Shown here: positions 39,693 through 51,100 of the stretch, piece after piece
Layout of the letters: every line of letters starts with the position of its first letter
Numbering within the stretch: position 1 is the stretch's first letter
Assembly: GCA_013397455.1 (NCBI GenBank)
Contig: VYZB01000116.1
Span: 436,753 to 500,752 of the forward strand
Reading direction: 5' to 3'
DNA: 64,000 bases
Origin: Crotophaga sulcirostris
Lineage: Eukaryota > Chordata > Aves > Cuculiformes > Crotophagidae
The notes under the pieces: model-generated
What the model was told of the DNA's origin: nothing
Database searches by the model: none
The model's input: the letters and a program-made list of their open reading frames with translations, nothing else
Made by a program: the position numbers and the translations under genes

Positions 39693-40390
39693 TAGGTATT
39701 GTCAGCAGATATTACAGTTGTACTTTCCCTTCCACCTTCCAAGGTGATTAATGAAAATATTCCACATACTCCGAGCAAAGAGTCACTTGCTACAACTAAC
39801 ACCCCTTTCGTGTTGAGAATGGGCTCTTCATCTCTACAGAACTTTTTTCCTCAGTAGTTTTGCACCCATCTTCTGACAGGCTTACAAATCCAGTTTGCTA
39901 ACAAGAATGTCCTGCTAGACAAGTTCAGTATTTTATGAGAGTTAAGTTACATGACACCTTCTCCTTTCCTGGTCACCATTTTTTTCCTAATTATAGGCAT
40001 AAAACTAGTCTTGCCCAAGATAATTTGATCTTCTCAAGTTTTACTGACCTGGTGCTTATCACATTGCTATATCCTAGATTCCTAGCCTAATCAGTTGCAC
40101 CAGCATCTTTATGCTAATGGATGATCATCTGACTGGCTTATAATTCACTGATTCTCCAGCAGCTCTCAGAGGTCCAAGGTTGTTACAGCCATTTCTTTAC
40201 GTCTTACATGGAAGACTTAATCAAGAAAAAAATATCTGGTGACTTCTAGCTTTAGTAGCCTCTAATCTGTCCTTTTCTGTTCCCACACAACTTCTTCCCC
40301 TTTGCTACCATCTGATCACATTTGATTTTCTTCATGGAGACTGATTTAAAAACTGCACAAAAGTCTGAGTCTTTATATTAAGATCTGCTG
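39693..40390 (-). mobile_element. old CR1-like LINE, continued (interrupted copy, part 2)
   Basis: After the younger CR1 ends, the plus strand resumes at 'tattgtcagcagatattacagttgtactttccc...aaggtgattaatgaaaatatt' (39697-39760). In old CR1 copies this directly follows the block lost at 38890-38905. Later diverged landmarks are 'tgacaggcttacaaatccagtttgctaac' near 39876, 'gatgatcatctgactggcttataattc' near 40121 and 'catggagactgatttaaaaactgc' near 40335. Resemblance fades toward 40390. It probably covers the region just 3' of the reverse-transcriptase frame, but no usable frame is left. Confidence 0.6.
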
Positions 40391-41264
40391 TTATCTGAGT
40401 CTATCCACTGATAAACTAACGTTTATGGTGTTCCTCTCTTCTGCAGAAAGATCAGGTCTTGAAAAGCCAAATCTCCAGCGAGATTTCAATTCGTCTTGAG
40501 AAGGTACATGCTGCTTGTATATGGAAAAGACACTTAGAGAACTTTGAAGTCACTATAAGAATACATACACTTGAAAGGCTGAGAAAGACCTCTCAAACAA
40601 CATAAACCCTGCAACTGGGGAAGGAAAAACTTTGTAATGCCTTTTAATAGGAGGAGTGTTTAAGACAGCTTCCTCAAAGAATACCCTACACAATTGGCTG
40701 GGAATCATTGGTGCAGATAAATAATGTAGATTTATTACTTGGCTCATAATTCTAGTAGAATAAACTGAATTACAAAATTAATGTCTCAAAAGACTATTCT
40801 TTACCAAACTGTTGTAAATTCAGAGCATGTACTCCAAGGAATAAAGTGCATTTATGGTTGATAGAACATGGCTTACAGCTTTGAAGGTATGAGAAGGTGA
40901 ATAAACTGAAAATGCAGTTCACTGTGTTCTGAAAAAAATAGCCATGTGGAGTAAACAATCATAAATATCAGAAATTCATCTGTCCCCTGAGATGAAAATA
41001 CTGATTGTGGTAATAGGAGCATTATAGAAGGTGTAATGTAGAGGATGACAGAAGAGAAATTAATCAGTTCATTATTGTCACTGCCTTAAGAACCAAAGAG
41101 CTACTGCAACTTCTACAAATAAAGAACATGAAGATTTTTTTGGAAAATCATCCTTTGAGGGCAGCTATTTGCTACTTAGATATGAAGCTGGTGTGGAAGA
41201 GAGAAAGGTGTTTAGAATGAACATTCGCATTCCCATATCAGACAACTTTTCATTCTTTCTGGAA
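40391..41264. other. unique spacer between two CR1 copies
   Basis: About 870 bases between the old minus-strand CR1 and the plus-strand CR1. It is AT-rich, has only short frames on both strands, and no gene, RNA or element was recognised. Very degraded continuation of the old CR1 into its left part cannot be excluded. Confidence 0.5.
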
Positions 41265-42339
41265 CCAAGTAAACATGAGGATATGGTTGGATGGTCCCGA
41301 CCAGGGGATAGTGGCCAACAGCTCAGTGTCCCAGTGGAGATCAGTGACAAGTGGTATCCTTCAGGGTTCTGTCTTGGGACCAGTACAGTTTAATACCTTC
41401 ACTATAGACACAGAGAGTGGGATCCAGTGCACCCTCAGCAAGTTTGCAGATGACACCAAACTGAGTGCAGCAGATGACAGGCCTGAGGGACAGGTTGCCA
41501 TCCAGAAGGACCTGGATAAGATTGAGAAGTGGGCCCACGTGAACCTCATGAGGTTCAACAGGGCCAAGTGCAAGGTCCTGCACTTGGGTCAGGGCAATCC
41601 CTGGGTCAGGGTCAGGGCGGGAGATGGAGGGATTGAGAACAGACTTGAAGAGAAGGACTTCTGGGTACTGTGGATGAAAAGCTGGAATGAGCCAACAATA
41701 CAGCCCAGAATGAGGACTTACAGCCCAGAAAACCAACCATATCCTGGGCTGCATCAAAAGAAGCATGGTCAGCAGATCAAGGGAGGTGATCCTGCCCCTA
41801 TACTCTGCTCTGGTGAGACCTCACGTGGAGTACTGCATCTGGCTCTGGAGTCCTCAGCACAGGAAAGACATGGACCTGTTGCAGTGGGTCCAAAGGAGGG
41901 CCAGGAAGATGACAGGAGTGGAACACCTTTCCTATGAAAAAAGGCTGAGAGAGTTGGGGTTTTTCAGCCTGGAGAAGAGAAGGCTCCAAGGACGCCTTAT
42001 TGCGGTCTTTCAGTACTTAAAGGGGGCTTAAAAGAAGGAAGGGAACAAAATTTTTAGTAGGCCCTGTTGTGATAAGACAAGGGTTAAGGATTTCAAACTA
42101 AGAAAGTCTACGTTTACACTAGATATCTGGAAGAAATGTTTTACAATAAGGATGGTGAAACAGTGGAGCAGGTAGCCTAGAGAGGCGGTAGATGCCCCAT
42201 CCCTGGAAACATTCAAGACCAGGTTGGACGGGGCCCTGAGCAACGTGATCTAATTGACCATGTCCCTGCTCATTGCAGAGGAGCTGACTAGGTGACTTTT
42301 AATGATCCCTTCCAACCCACACTATTCTATGATTCTATT
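41265..42339 (+). mobile_element. CR1 LINE, 5'-truncated copy with complete 3' end
   Basis: This is the best-preserved retroelement in the window. It starts inside the reverse-transcriptase region, runs through the end of ORF2 and a short 3' untranslated segment, and ends with 'gatcccttccaacccacactattctatgattctat'. The ATTCTATG octamers at 42324-42338 fix the 3' end and the plus orientation. CR1 is the dominant avian LINE and inserts mostly as 5'-truncated copies, as here (about 1.1 kb of roughly 4.5 kb). The coding part is broken by at least two frame changes and a stop, so the copy is dead. The 5' boundary near 41265 is approximate. Confidence 0.95.
41275..42028 (+). pseudogene. CR1 ORF2 reverse-transcriptase remnant (frameshifted)
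   Basis: The first frame (from 41275) shows the reverse-transcriptase palm: a GSVLGP block, then the catalytic FADD box at 41443-41454 (residues 57-60 of that frame), then the KCKVLHLG segment. In an intact LINE this enzyme copies its own RNA at the nicked target. Resemblance leaves the first frame near 41667, passes into a second frame that meets a TGA at 41688-41690, and from about 41723 continues in a third frame. That frame carries the C-terminal blocks [24 protein letters not shown] and [12 protein letters not shown] residues (here FFSLEKRR), ending at the TAA near 42029. The fragment lacks the endonuclease domain and the first half of the reverse transcriptase. The CAGCCCAGAA sequence occurs at 41701 and again at 41721. 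A 20-base duplication there would produce the second frame change. Confidence 0.93.
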
Positions 42340-43192
42340 GCCAAATGGCTTAAAGTATCAGGATATCAGGATAATATCCAAATGATTAAAACAAGGCACC
42401 CTGACATTAACTTTCTACCAATACAACTTGATGTAACTTCCCCAGGGGTACAATTCTGATTTACTCCAGATGTAACTCTGTTTGGAATAACTTTTGAAAA
42501 CTGTTTGGAAGTGCGAAAGAGAACTTGGAGATGAAATCCCCATTTTCAGTAGGGCTTCAGGCAAACACAAGATTGTTTTTCATGTATTTTTAGTGACACT
42601 TCCACTCCAAAATTTCTAACATGAAGCAAGTGCCCTGAGGTCACTGGGGTTTGTCTAAGAGCAATGATGACAGTTCAGTAGAAGATTCTTCCCTTTTGAC
42701 TATATTGGAGCTGCCCAGCTGCCCACTCTTGAGGCTGGATCCAGTCTCCTCGTGCACGGCTGCGTGCCCGCAACCTGCCTCCATGCACACATTGTTCTGG
42801 GGAGAAAAATGACTGGCACACAGGGGAGTCCCAGCAGTAGCATCTGCTCACAAATTCAGAAAGTTTGGATAGTTCTGACTTCAAACTATGAGGCAAACAA
42901 CTCTAAAGAGAAAGAAAACTGTACTCACCCGAATTAATTCAAATATAAGAAAATGATATTTCCCTAAGGGAAGGTGTTCGTAACAGCTTTGGTAATTAAA
43001 ATTCTTTAGAGTTGAGGTGACAACAACTGACCAAGCAAAGCAACCTGACATGCATCAGAAGCACTGTTTTTAAGAAATCCCTCATCTCTGCCTTGATTAG
43101 ATGTCAGCAAACACTTCTGACAGTAATTTTTCAACAGCACAGGAACGCAGTCAATGGCTGTTCTCAGCCCACCAGAGGATGAATCTATTTCT

Positions 43193-43244
43193 AGAAAGGA
43201 AAAGAGAAGGAAAAAAAGAAAGAAAAAAAGAAAAAGAAAAAAGC
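43193..43244. repeat. 52-base pure purine tract
   Basis: Every base on the plus strand is A or G, mostly runs of A broken by single G (GAAA, GAAAAA units). Tracts of this kind are simple repeats that mutate by slippage and can form triplex DNA. No adjoining element explains it. Confidence 0.88.
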
Positions 43245-44532
43245 CCAACAGTCCTCGACTTCAAGGATATATGGGCTTCCCTAGGAAGTTTGCTTAAATG
43301 AATACATTACAGTAGTTGAATGCACCACAGAGCACCGCTGAACAGAAGGCAAACGGGTGAGATCTCATCCTCTCCCCAGAATAAGGAGCCTCCTCTGACT
43401 GCCAATACCATGATCAGAGGGAGGCTCTAGCACAGCAGTTGAAAAGGCTAAACTGTGCTTTTACTAAATGAAAAGTAAAAAGTGTTACTAGCCTATGACT
43501 CTGTTAACAGCAGTGGATACGTTGCTATTTAATGTCCCCACTTGAACAAACTGCTTATTTGCAAATTCCCATACTTTGTACCTCAAACTGCTACACAAGT
43601 CGAAGTTCAGATGACTGACTGACTTATGTGGGTTTGCCCCCGCTCTACACCAGCCTGCTGAGGACAGTAATGTTAAAAGCCATTTGTGACTATAGTCGCT
43701 TGCTACAGCTGTTCAAGAAATTTTGATGAAAACCTGCCCCTAGGCAAAGACTACACAAGTTTTGAAATACAGAGATACAGAAAACGCATCATAGGCTTTA
43801 CAATTATATGAACTTTGGAAAAAGCAACCTATTAGGGTTTAACGCACTGTGCACTGAGGAAATAAAAGATCTGATTTTTTGTTGTTTTATGAGTAAAAAA
43901 TGTAAAAAAAGACAACCATGAGATACAGAATACTATATCATAAAAACATAATATTCAAAAGAAAACAACAAACTATACTTCAGATGGCATATAACTTTTG
44001 GTTTGAGTTGGTGCTTTACTCTTCTATTTGAAATAAGTTTAAATGATCTAAGTTTGCTACTTTTCTAACTAAAATATCACTTTGAAATGGAAATTCACCA
44101 TTTTTTTTCAGTATTGAAATATTTTTACACTTTCAAAAATTGCTTTAGTTGTTTAGCTGAACTTCAGTTTGCAAATACTTCTGTGTGATCCAAGCATCAT
44201 TTCCCACAGAATGGCACAATTTGGACAGAAGAAATTTATCCATTTGCATTAGTTTGCATATATACACTGCAGGGGCACTAAGATGCACTTTGTGCAAGCA
44301 CTGACAGAGGAGAAGAGTCTCAAGCTGGTGGGGTTGTACCATAACTCAAGCAAAGAGCAGTTTGTGTAAACAGTGGACGCTGAGGTTTTTTATGCAGCAA
44401 GAGGGGGATTCATCTCCATCTCAGCTGGTCACTAGGGCTCCAATCATACTTAATAGAGACAAATTGGTAGTTTTAGGACAGAATTCACAAATTTTCTTTC
44501 AAACATCTACATTAGGATGAGATGAACTGCAT

Positions 44533-44595
44533 CCTAAAACAAGTTGTTTCACCCCCTGACCATAAAAAACAAGCTGCTTTCCCCCCGCCCTGATT
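44533..44595. repeat. imperfect 30-base tandem duplication
   Basis: The block AAAACAAGTTGTTTCACCCC (44536 onward) recurs 30 bases later as AAAACAAGCTGCTTTCCCCC (44566 onward), with the same A-rich then C-rich order. On the minus strand the pair reads as repeated KQLVF and KQLVL residues in a short frame that resembles no known protein. A local duplication followed by divergence is the simplest explanation. Confidence 0.5.
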
Positions 44596-45675
44596 ACAGA
44601 GCGAGGGTAAGCTATAGTTTGGATGCAGGCATCCAGATTTAGACTGATGAATCCCATATCCAAAGCTGAGTCAAAACTCAGTGAAACCACTGTGTCTGTC
44701 CACTGAATTCATTGGGTCCCAAAAATGAATTAGACTCCATTAAGGAAGCATTTTGCTGCTTTCAATGCTCACAGATCATAAGTGGGTTTATTTTGTTTTG
44801 CTTTGAATACCAGGTCGCTACGTCTTGCATATTGACAATTATGTAGCATTACTTCTTATGAGAATTGCATAGGCATAGTACTTAAACAGCCCGTCATGAG
44901 AGATCACACACCTTTCCTATGGAAAAATGAAATTTTTCTCATTGTTGACTGCGAGGAGACTATGGGTCTGATCCAGTACCCTGCAAATTCTGTAGTAAAG
45001 TCCCCTGTGATTTCAACCATTGCTGGGATAAAAAAAAATCACAAATTCTCTGTTTTACAAAGCATTCCAGAAACAAATTCACTACTTGCGCTCAAATCTT
45101 TTTGTTTTTCCCCAGAGCTCAGACAACCCTCCCACTCAGAAATAATTATTAGCTGGAAGCTCATTGTAGCTTTTACCATTCCAAATGAATCTGACAAGCA
45201 ATTTCCAAAGGAATTTATGTGCTGTTGTATTTCCCTAGGCTATGTTTTAAGAGTGTGATCCGCTTTATTGCCATTTGAGAGAGTTTAAGCAACTTTACCG
45301 TTCCCCTTAGGGAATATTGGAGGACAGTTTGTGAACAGCACAAGAAGCGATAGCATCTTCTCTGCACAAATTCTCATGATGTTACCTCTCTCATTAGAGC
45401 AGTGAAAAAAAGGTATTTGTGAAAGTTCTTTTGAATCACTGATTTAGCTTAACAAGATTGTATTTGCTTTCCAGATGTTATCTAAAATAATATTGGCATA
45501 GTGAGAGTAACGTGAATACTTGTAAAACACAATTTACTGCAAATGTCCCTGTGCCACAGATGACACCTTCCACTTCCTTTTTATTTAATTCATACAAATA
45601 CAAAGCAGAAATAAATTCATGTGACATAAGTGATTAGAATATTAAAGTTAAAGAGGCGAAATAGCTAAAGCTACT

Positions 45676-45720
45676 TGAACAGTTCAGGAGTAAACCTATA
45701 GGTTCATGTATGTTTACATG
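45676..45720. repeat. cluster of three adjacent short dyads
   Basis: Within 45 bases lie TGAACAGTTCA (45676-45686), the perfect 12-base palindrome AACCTATAGGTT (45693-45704), and CATGTA/TACATG arms around TGTT (45705-45720). Each alone is expected by chance. Their close packing next to AATTAATTA-type sequence (45740-45752, 45801-45810) is what makes them worth listing. No function is assigned. Confidence 0.5.
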
Positions 45721-46224
45721 AAATCTTCAATAAATATTTTCAATTAATTAAAAAATATATTTTGGCCTGTTCAAAGACTAGAATTAAAAATAAACCTGTA
45801 CAATTAATTACTTCCTGAGAACAATTTAATCTAGGTAAGCATGAATGTTATTTGGATCTACTCCATGGGCATGTCTGTATGTCACGCAGATGAGAGCTAC
45901 CTCTTGAAATAAATAATTGGAGAAAGCAATAATTACATTAAGCTTGCATGTACAATGGCAGTATATTCCATGTATCATACTTAATTATATATCTGTATGC
46001 ATTTGTGTGTCTATATATGTCTAGTACGTGTATGTTAGTTTCAGTTATGAAAAACTTGCAGAGTCAGTCAACTGATAAAGAGAGTTGAAGTGATCTGACC
46101 AAAGCCAAAAAGCAGCAGGTCAGTTCGGATCAGAATTCAGGCCTGGTAAGTGAACTCCTAGCCCCAAACGATACAGACAACAATATTTCTGTCAAAATGA
46201 CTGTATGTTGCTACTACACTAAAC

Positions 46225-46650
46225 TAAAACAGGTCCTGGAGGCCATCTAATACGATCTGGCTAACCCCATGCTGTTAAACTCTCTTACTTTTCAAAACAT
46301 GACAGCAAAACCCATATCATGAGGGGAATATTGCTTGCCTTATTCTAAAAACTGTGACCATATAATTGTTAGTAAAAGTGGCCAGGGACCTTTTAACAGC
46401 ATGGATAACCAAATGTAGTGCTTAGGTTTGTGCCTGACAGTGCTTAATTAGCCAGTAAAGAAATAATCAATAGGCCCAGGATACATCTCTATGAGTTCCA
46501 GCCTTGAACTCAGCCTCCAGCCATCCTATTCTGCCTTATTTCTGGATGTTATCCTCCATCCAAGAGCTGTTATTTGTTTCCATTTGATCCACAGAAAATA
46601 TTTTTACTGTAGTTGCTGCCTCCAGGAGGCTTAGTCCTTTAACTCAAGGA
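46225..46650 (-). mobile_element. doubtful, very degraded CR1-like relic
   Basis: Two patches recall the reverse complement of old CR1: 'ggtcctggaggccatctaatacgatctgg' near 46231, like the 3'-end start, and 'ataggcccaggatacatctctatgagttcc...cagcctccagcc' near 46470, like a block well inside the 3' half. The sequence between them does not follow the expected order clearly and is too short for the expected spacing, so a deletion must be assumed. Chance resemblance is a real alternative. Confidence 0.3.
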
Positions 46651-47616
46651 ACAGAGGTTCTGCCTTTTGCATCTGATATCTGAGGCACACTTTCCAGTGA
46701 TAACCTAGATACTGGGGTTACATAGAGATCATGCTTCCATGCTAAGTTAGGCACCCTATGGAGACATCATTTTTTCCCCAGGCAAGAAAGTATTACACAT
46801 ATAAACGAAAAATGCCTTCAACTGAAAAGAAATTTCACACTTTTCCCAAGTGCATGAGGGACACAACTCACAGAAACATAACTTAATAGGATTTTTTAAT
46901 GAGTCCTATGATAAATGTTTCGTGGCCAAAAAAGGAAAGTAAAAGCCCATTGTACTTTCCAAAGAGGCCAAAGAACACCCGAGTTCCCAAATTAATTCAT
47001 AGGTCTCCCTTGAAGAGCAATTCTTAATGCACTCTATTAAATTACATCTCTTTATTTTGAGAAAATGGATTTACTTATTCCTTTGCTAGAAATCTGAGAA
47101 CAGCATCACCAATCACTTTGTCTGACATGTACATGCCAGCAACATCAGGTTATATAGTGACTGACAACTGAGAGTTCTACTGTACCTAGGAAGAGCTTAA
47201 TAAAATTGACTTAACAGATATTTTTTATTATTCCCAAGAACAGGGTTGATAATGAGATTTTTTAGCTAACCACACTTCACTTGACAAATTATGAAGAGAT
47301 CAATTTTTTTCCCATCAGCCTCACCCTCATCAACAGCTCAGCTGAGGTCAACTAGCCCTTCACTTGTAGTTAATGGTACACAACCTTTGCCTACTGATTT
47401 TTCTTTGTCAAAGCCTAACAGAAGAAAATCAATGGCCCTTATTTCAAATTCAAAGGAAAATATTTGTCCTTAAATTAAAAACTCCTCTCCCTTAAAAGAC
47501 ACAACTAATATATCTGGGAGAGTGTGCCTTGGTCTAGTACAATGATAACTCAATGCAAAGGCTGAAGGCAGTAAGCCGAGTGGTGCTGAGCATCCGGAAA
47601 CCCCACAGTACAGGCC
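46651..47616. other. unique non-coding DNA, no gene seen
   Basis: About 970 AT-rich bases with only short frames. No gene, RNA or mobile element was recognised. Confidence 0.6.
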
Positions 47617-48191
47617 ACTGAGAGTATTAATGCTGGAAAAAAACCTCTAAGATCATCAAGTCCAACCATCAGACCAATACCCTCATGCCTATGAAAGCAT
47701 ATCTCCAGGTGCCACATCTCCATGTTTTTTGAACACCACCAGGGCGAAACTTTTCCTAATATCCAGTCTAAGCCTCCCTTGGTGCAACTTGAGGCCATTT
47801 CCTCTCATCCTAACACTAGTCACTGGGGAGACCAACACACACCTCACTACAATCTCCTTTCAAGTAGTTCTAAAGGGCAATAAGGTCTCTCCCCAACCTT
47901 CTCTTTTCCAGACTAAACAGCACCAGTTCCCTTAGCCACTCCTCTTAAGTCTTGACCTCCAGACCTTTCACCAGTCTCATTGCCCTTGTCTGGACACACT
48001 CCAGCACCTCCTTCTTGTAATGAGGGGCCCAAAACTGAACACAGGATTTGAGGTGCAGCCTCACCAGTGCCAAGTACAGGGAGACAATCACTCCCTACTC
48101 AACCTGGCCACATTGTTTCTGCTGCAAGCCAGGATGCTGTTGGCCTTCTTCAGTAAGGCCTGAATGTCATCTTTAGATTCCCCAGAGCAGG
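47617..48191 (-). mobile_element. CR1 LINE, 3' fragment
   Basis: On the plus strand the series runs 'gagagtattaatgctggaaaaaaacctctaagatcatcaagtccaaccatc' at the left end, 'atctccaggtgccacatctcc' near 47701, 'cttttcctaatatccagtctaagcctcc' near 47750, 'ttccagactaaacagcaccagttccc' near 47907, 'ggggcccaaaactgaacacaggatttgaggtgcagcctcacc' near 48024, and 'aggatgctgttggccttcttc' near 48131. This is the reverse complement of a CR1 3' region in correct order. The left end lacks clear octamer repeats, so the tail is lost or belongs to a different subfamily. The copy is 5'-truncated near 48191 and has no coding capacity. Confidence 0.92.
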
Positions 48192-51100
48192 TTAATTACT
48201 CAGTTAATATACTAGTATCTGGAATACATATTCCAAAACTTAGACCATTTTAAATTATGATTACTTCATTGGCTTTTCTATTGCTGCCTGAGATGCAGAG
48301 TATGCATTTTACACCCACTTCCATTCTAAGGCTGCCTAGAAGCTCACCATTGCCAAAGTGCAGGTTGTGATTTTTAACAGTAACATCTATGTGCAAGCTG
48401 AGTCCCACAGTCACATTCTCAGACATTCTTCCTATCACGTATATGTAAGCCATAAATCTAAAACATGTTAGCATAGAAATAAGCTATCAAAAATATTTTA
48501 ATAACATTATAATAAGAGTTGCCTTCTTCCAGGAAGCTGGTCATTTGAATTTTGCACTGTCGTTGGGTTACATCGGGACTTAACTGCCTCTCTAGACAGA
48601 TGCGTTAGTCATTAGCTGACTAGACAAATCATGATTCAGGCCAGATTCATCTTTTCAAATCTTTGACATGCAGTTGAGGGATTTCCCTCAGGATCTTTCC
48701 AAAGTCCACAGCAACTCAAAAGTGCAATTTGAACATCTGATGGGTGGGATCAGCCTGATAGCCTTTCCATTGTCTATAACCAAAAACCTAGGGTGGTCTA
48801 AAAGAGTTCCTAAAGAGACACCAAATATTAGATAGGAGGAAGCTAGATCTCTGTATACCGGTTGGCTCTGAGAGGAGCCCAGATGCATCTTGCCTAATTT
48901 AACGTTAGTAATCTTTGTTTGTGACAAATCCAACAGAAGAACACAAGTATTTCCACAATTTTTACTGACCTGTGTTTCCTGCAGCCATTTGTGCCGTTCT
49001 TCCTTAATGAGGCTACAACTCCCTTCCTGGAAACATCCTTACCAAGTAAAAGGGTCCTCATACTGGGTCAAGCCCTAAAAGACGAAGAAAATAATACAGG
49101 GTATTAGATTTGTATTCCTGAAATTGCACTGAGATTTATATGAGCAACTTGAGTATCTTTGCAGATCTAGCCAAACAATGTATTCTTTTAAAGTCTGCAT
49201 CAACTGCATTCAAATAAAACTAAGACTCAGGGGTTCCTCCTCTGGAGTTTTACTCAGCTATGTCCATTTAAGCTCACACACCCTATCTGCAAGATTCTTT
49301 CAGACTTCAAAAGATACTGAAAATTTAACACAAGAAAGGCCTATAAGAGGTGCATGTAATAAGGAAAATTCAGATATAAAAGCCATAGCAAAACTGTTGG
49401 CAGTCAAATTAATAACTGGGAGAGGTCTTCAAAAACGCCTAAGGCTTTTAAGAACTGCAAATCCTTTTCCACAGTTTGTCCTTTAAATTTTCTGTATGCC
49501 TCATGACTAAAAAGGATAAATTGTAGACAGAGCTTAGCTAGTAAAAATATGAATACACTCCCTTCACCACAATGAACAGTAATTTCTTTTTTTTTTTTAT
49601 GAATGGATGTCAGGAAGATATTCATTTGAGTTAAATAGACCAGTCTTTTTAGTATTTTTGATTTGGGAAGATAATTTTGGTCTGATTATCATCTTTTATG
49701 TTAATTTTCTCTCCAAGATATTAAGACTTTACAGTGCCCATTCTCCTGAAAAAAGGGCAAAAGTGACCATCAGGCCAAGTATTATCAACAGTTTGCAGAG
49801 CGTGGATGGATCTGGACTCTATTTTTATGCCAAAACCAGGAAGGACTTTCCTTTCTTAAGACAATTTAAGATCCAAATTTCCCACCCAGAAAGCTGTTTG
49901 GAGTTTCCTACTTCCACTGAAGTTAATACCAATTACCTGACTTTGTAGGTAGTTACAGTGTTGTATCAGGAGTCAGACCCAATGTAGCAATGCACAGGCA
50001 AGATTGGTTAGATAGGAACTAATAACATATCACTCTATTTTAGCGGGGTTTAAATGGTATTTTTTTCAGTTTACTGTCATCTTAGAATACAAGTTTAATT
50101 ACTTCTAGCTCAAATATTGCCAATATTAACACTAGAACTTTTTAGAAATCGGTGGATGGATGAGTGGGTAGATGTTAGATTTCTTCTTAATGGACTACAA
50201 GTAGATTGAATATTAGGGATTTGTTTAACCTCAGGTGATGATGACATGAATAAAGTAAATTTTGTAGAGATAATTAATCAGCTTCAGAGAAAAGCTTGCA
50301 AATGGGCACCTTTATTCATGACCTGGCTGGAAAGAGCCAATCAAGTGTGAATTGATTACCTGGAATACATTATCTTTTCTAGATGCTGCCAACTGTGGTT
50401 CCTTCTTCCTTCTGTAGTACATTAAGTAGAATCATGACTTCTGTTATTTGGACTAGAAAGACATTGAGTTTGCATTTCAAATTCATTCAAAAATCAATAC
50501 AACCAAAAGACTCACTAAGTCTGTATTTCAAACTTATTTATTTATCCTCTGGCTGTAGCTTGTGATAGAGGGATATCCAGTACTAGAACAAGCCTAAAGT
50601 AAAAGAACTTCAGACTGGAAAAGAATTCTTGATAAATTAAATGAATTCCCCTTACATTCTAGGACTCATGAGAAAATATTTGAAATAAACTAAAATCTAA
50701 GAAGAACTTTGATAGATGTCAAAATATTAATTTCCCAAACCTGCAAATTTAAAATCTGTCAAATAAAAGTGTGGACCTGACCACATCTCTCTCTGAGCTA
50801 TGATGGATTAGTTTGACACTGAAATACACCCAAGCTGTCAGGGCTTATGATTCTCTATGGACATGTTACCCCTTAAAAAAGTGTATTTTGAAACAATTCT
50901 TACCAGGCCCATGTGAAAATCTTTCATTTGTTTCAAATAATAATCTCCACGCCTTTACTCATCAATAATCTTTGTAGCACATTCTGCTGGAAAGAGGAGG
51001 CACAGAGGTAGGTCTCACATTAATAAGTAAAAGTGAGGTACACATTTGTGCTCCACATAAACAGTAAGCTGCAGAAAACACGTGGGCTACAGTCCCCATA

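Larger units (their letters stand above)
42340..46224. other. unique non-coding DNA, no gene seen
   Basis: No exon or RNA gene was recognised. At 42720-42790 there is a small patch richer in G+C and CpG, too short to be a CpG island. A 52-base pure purine tract lies at 43193-43244, and an imperfect 30-base tandem duplication at 44536-44595. About 45640-45850 is AT-rich with TAATTA-type motifs and clustered dyads, which is discussed as a possible regulatory element but not called. The 120-codon frame at 44896-45258 matches nothing known and is probably chance. Confidence 0.6.

Noticed and set aside
42720..42790. Possible CpG island or promoter
   Set aside because: Only about 70 bases with a handful of CpG. 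It is far below island length, with no gene start nearby.
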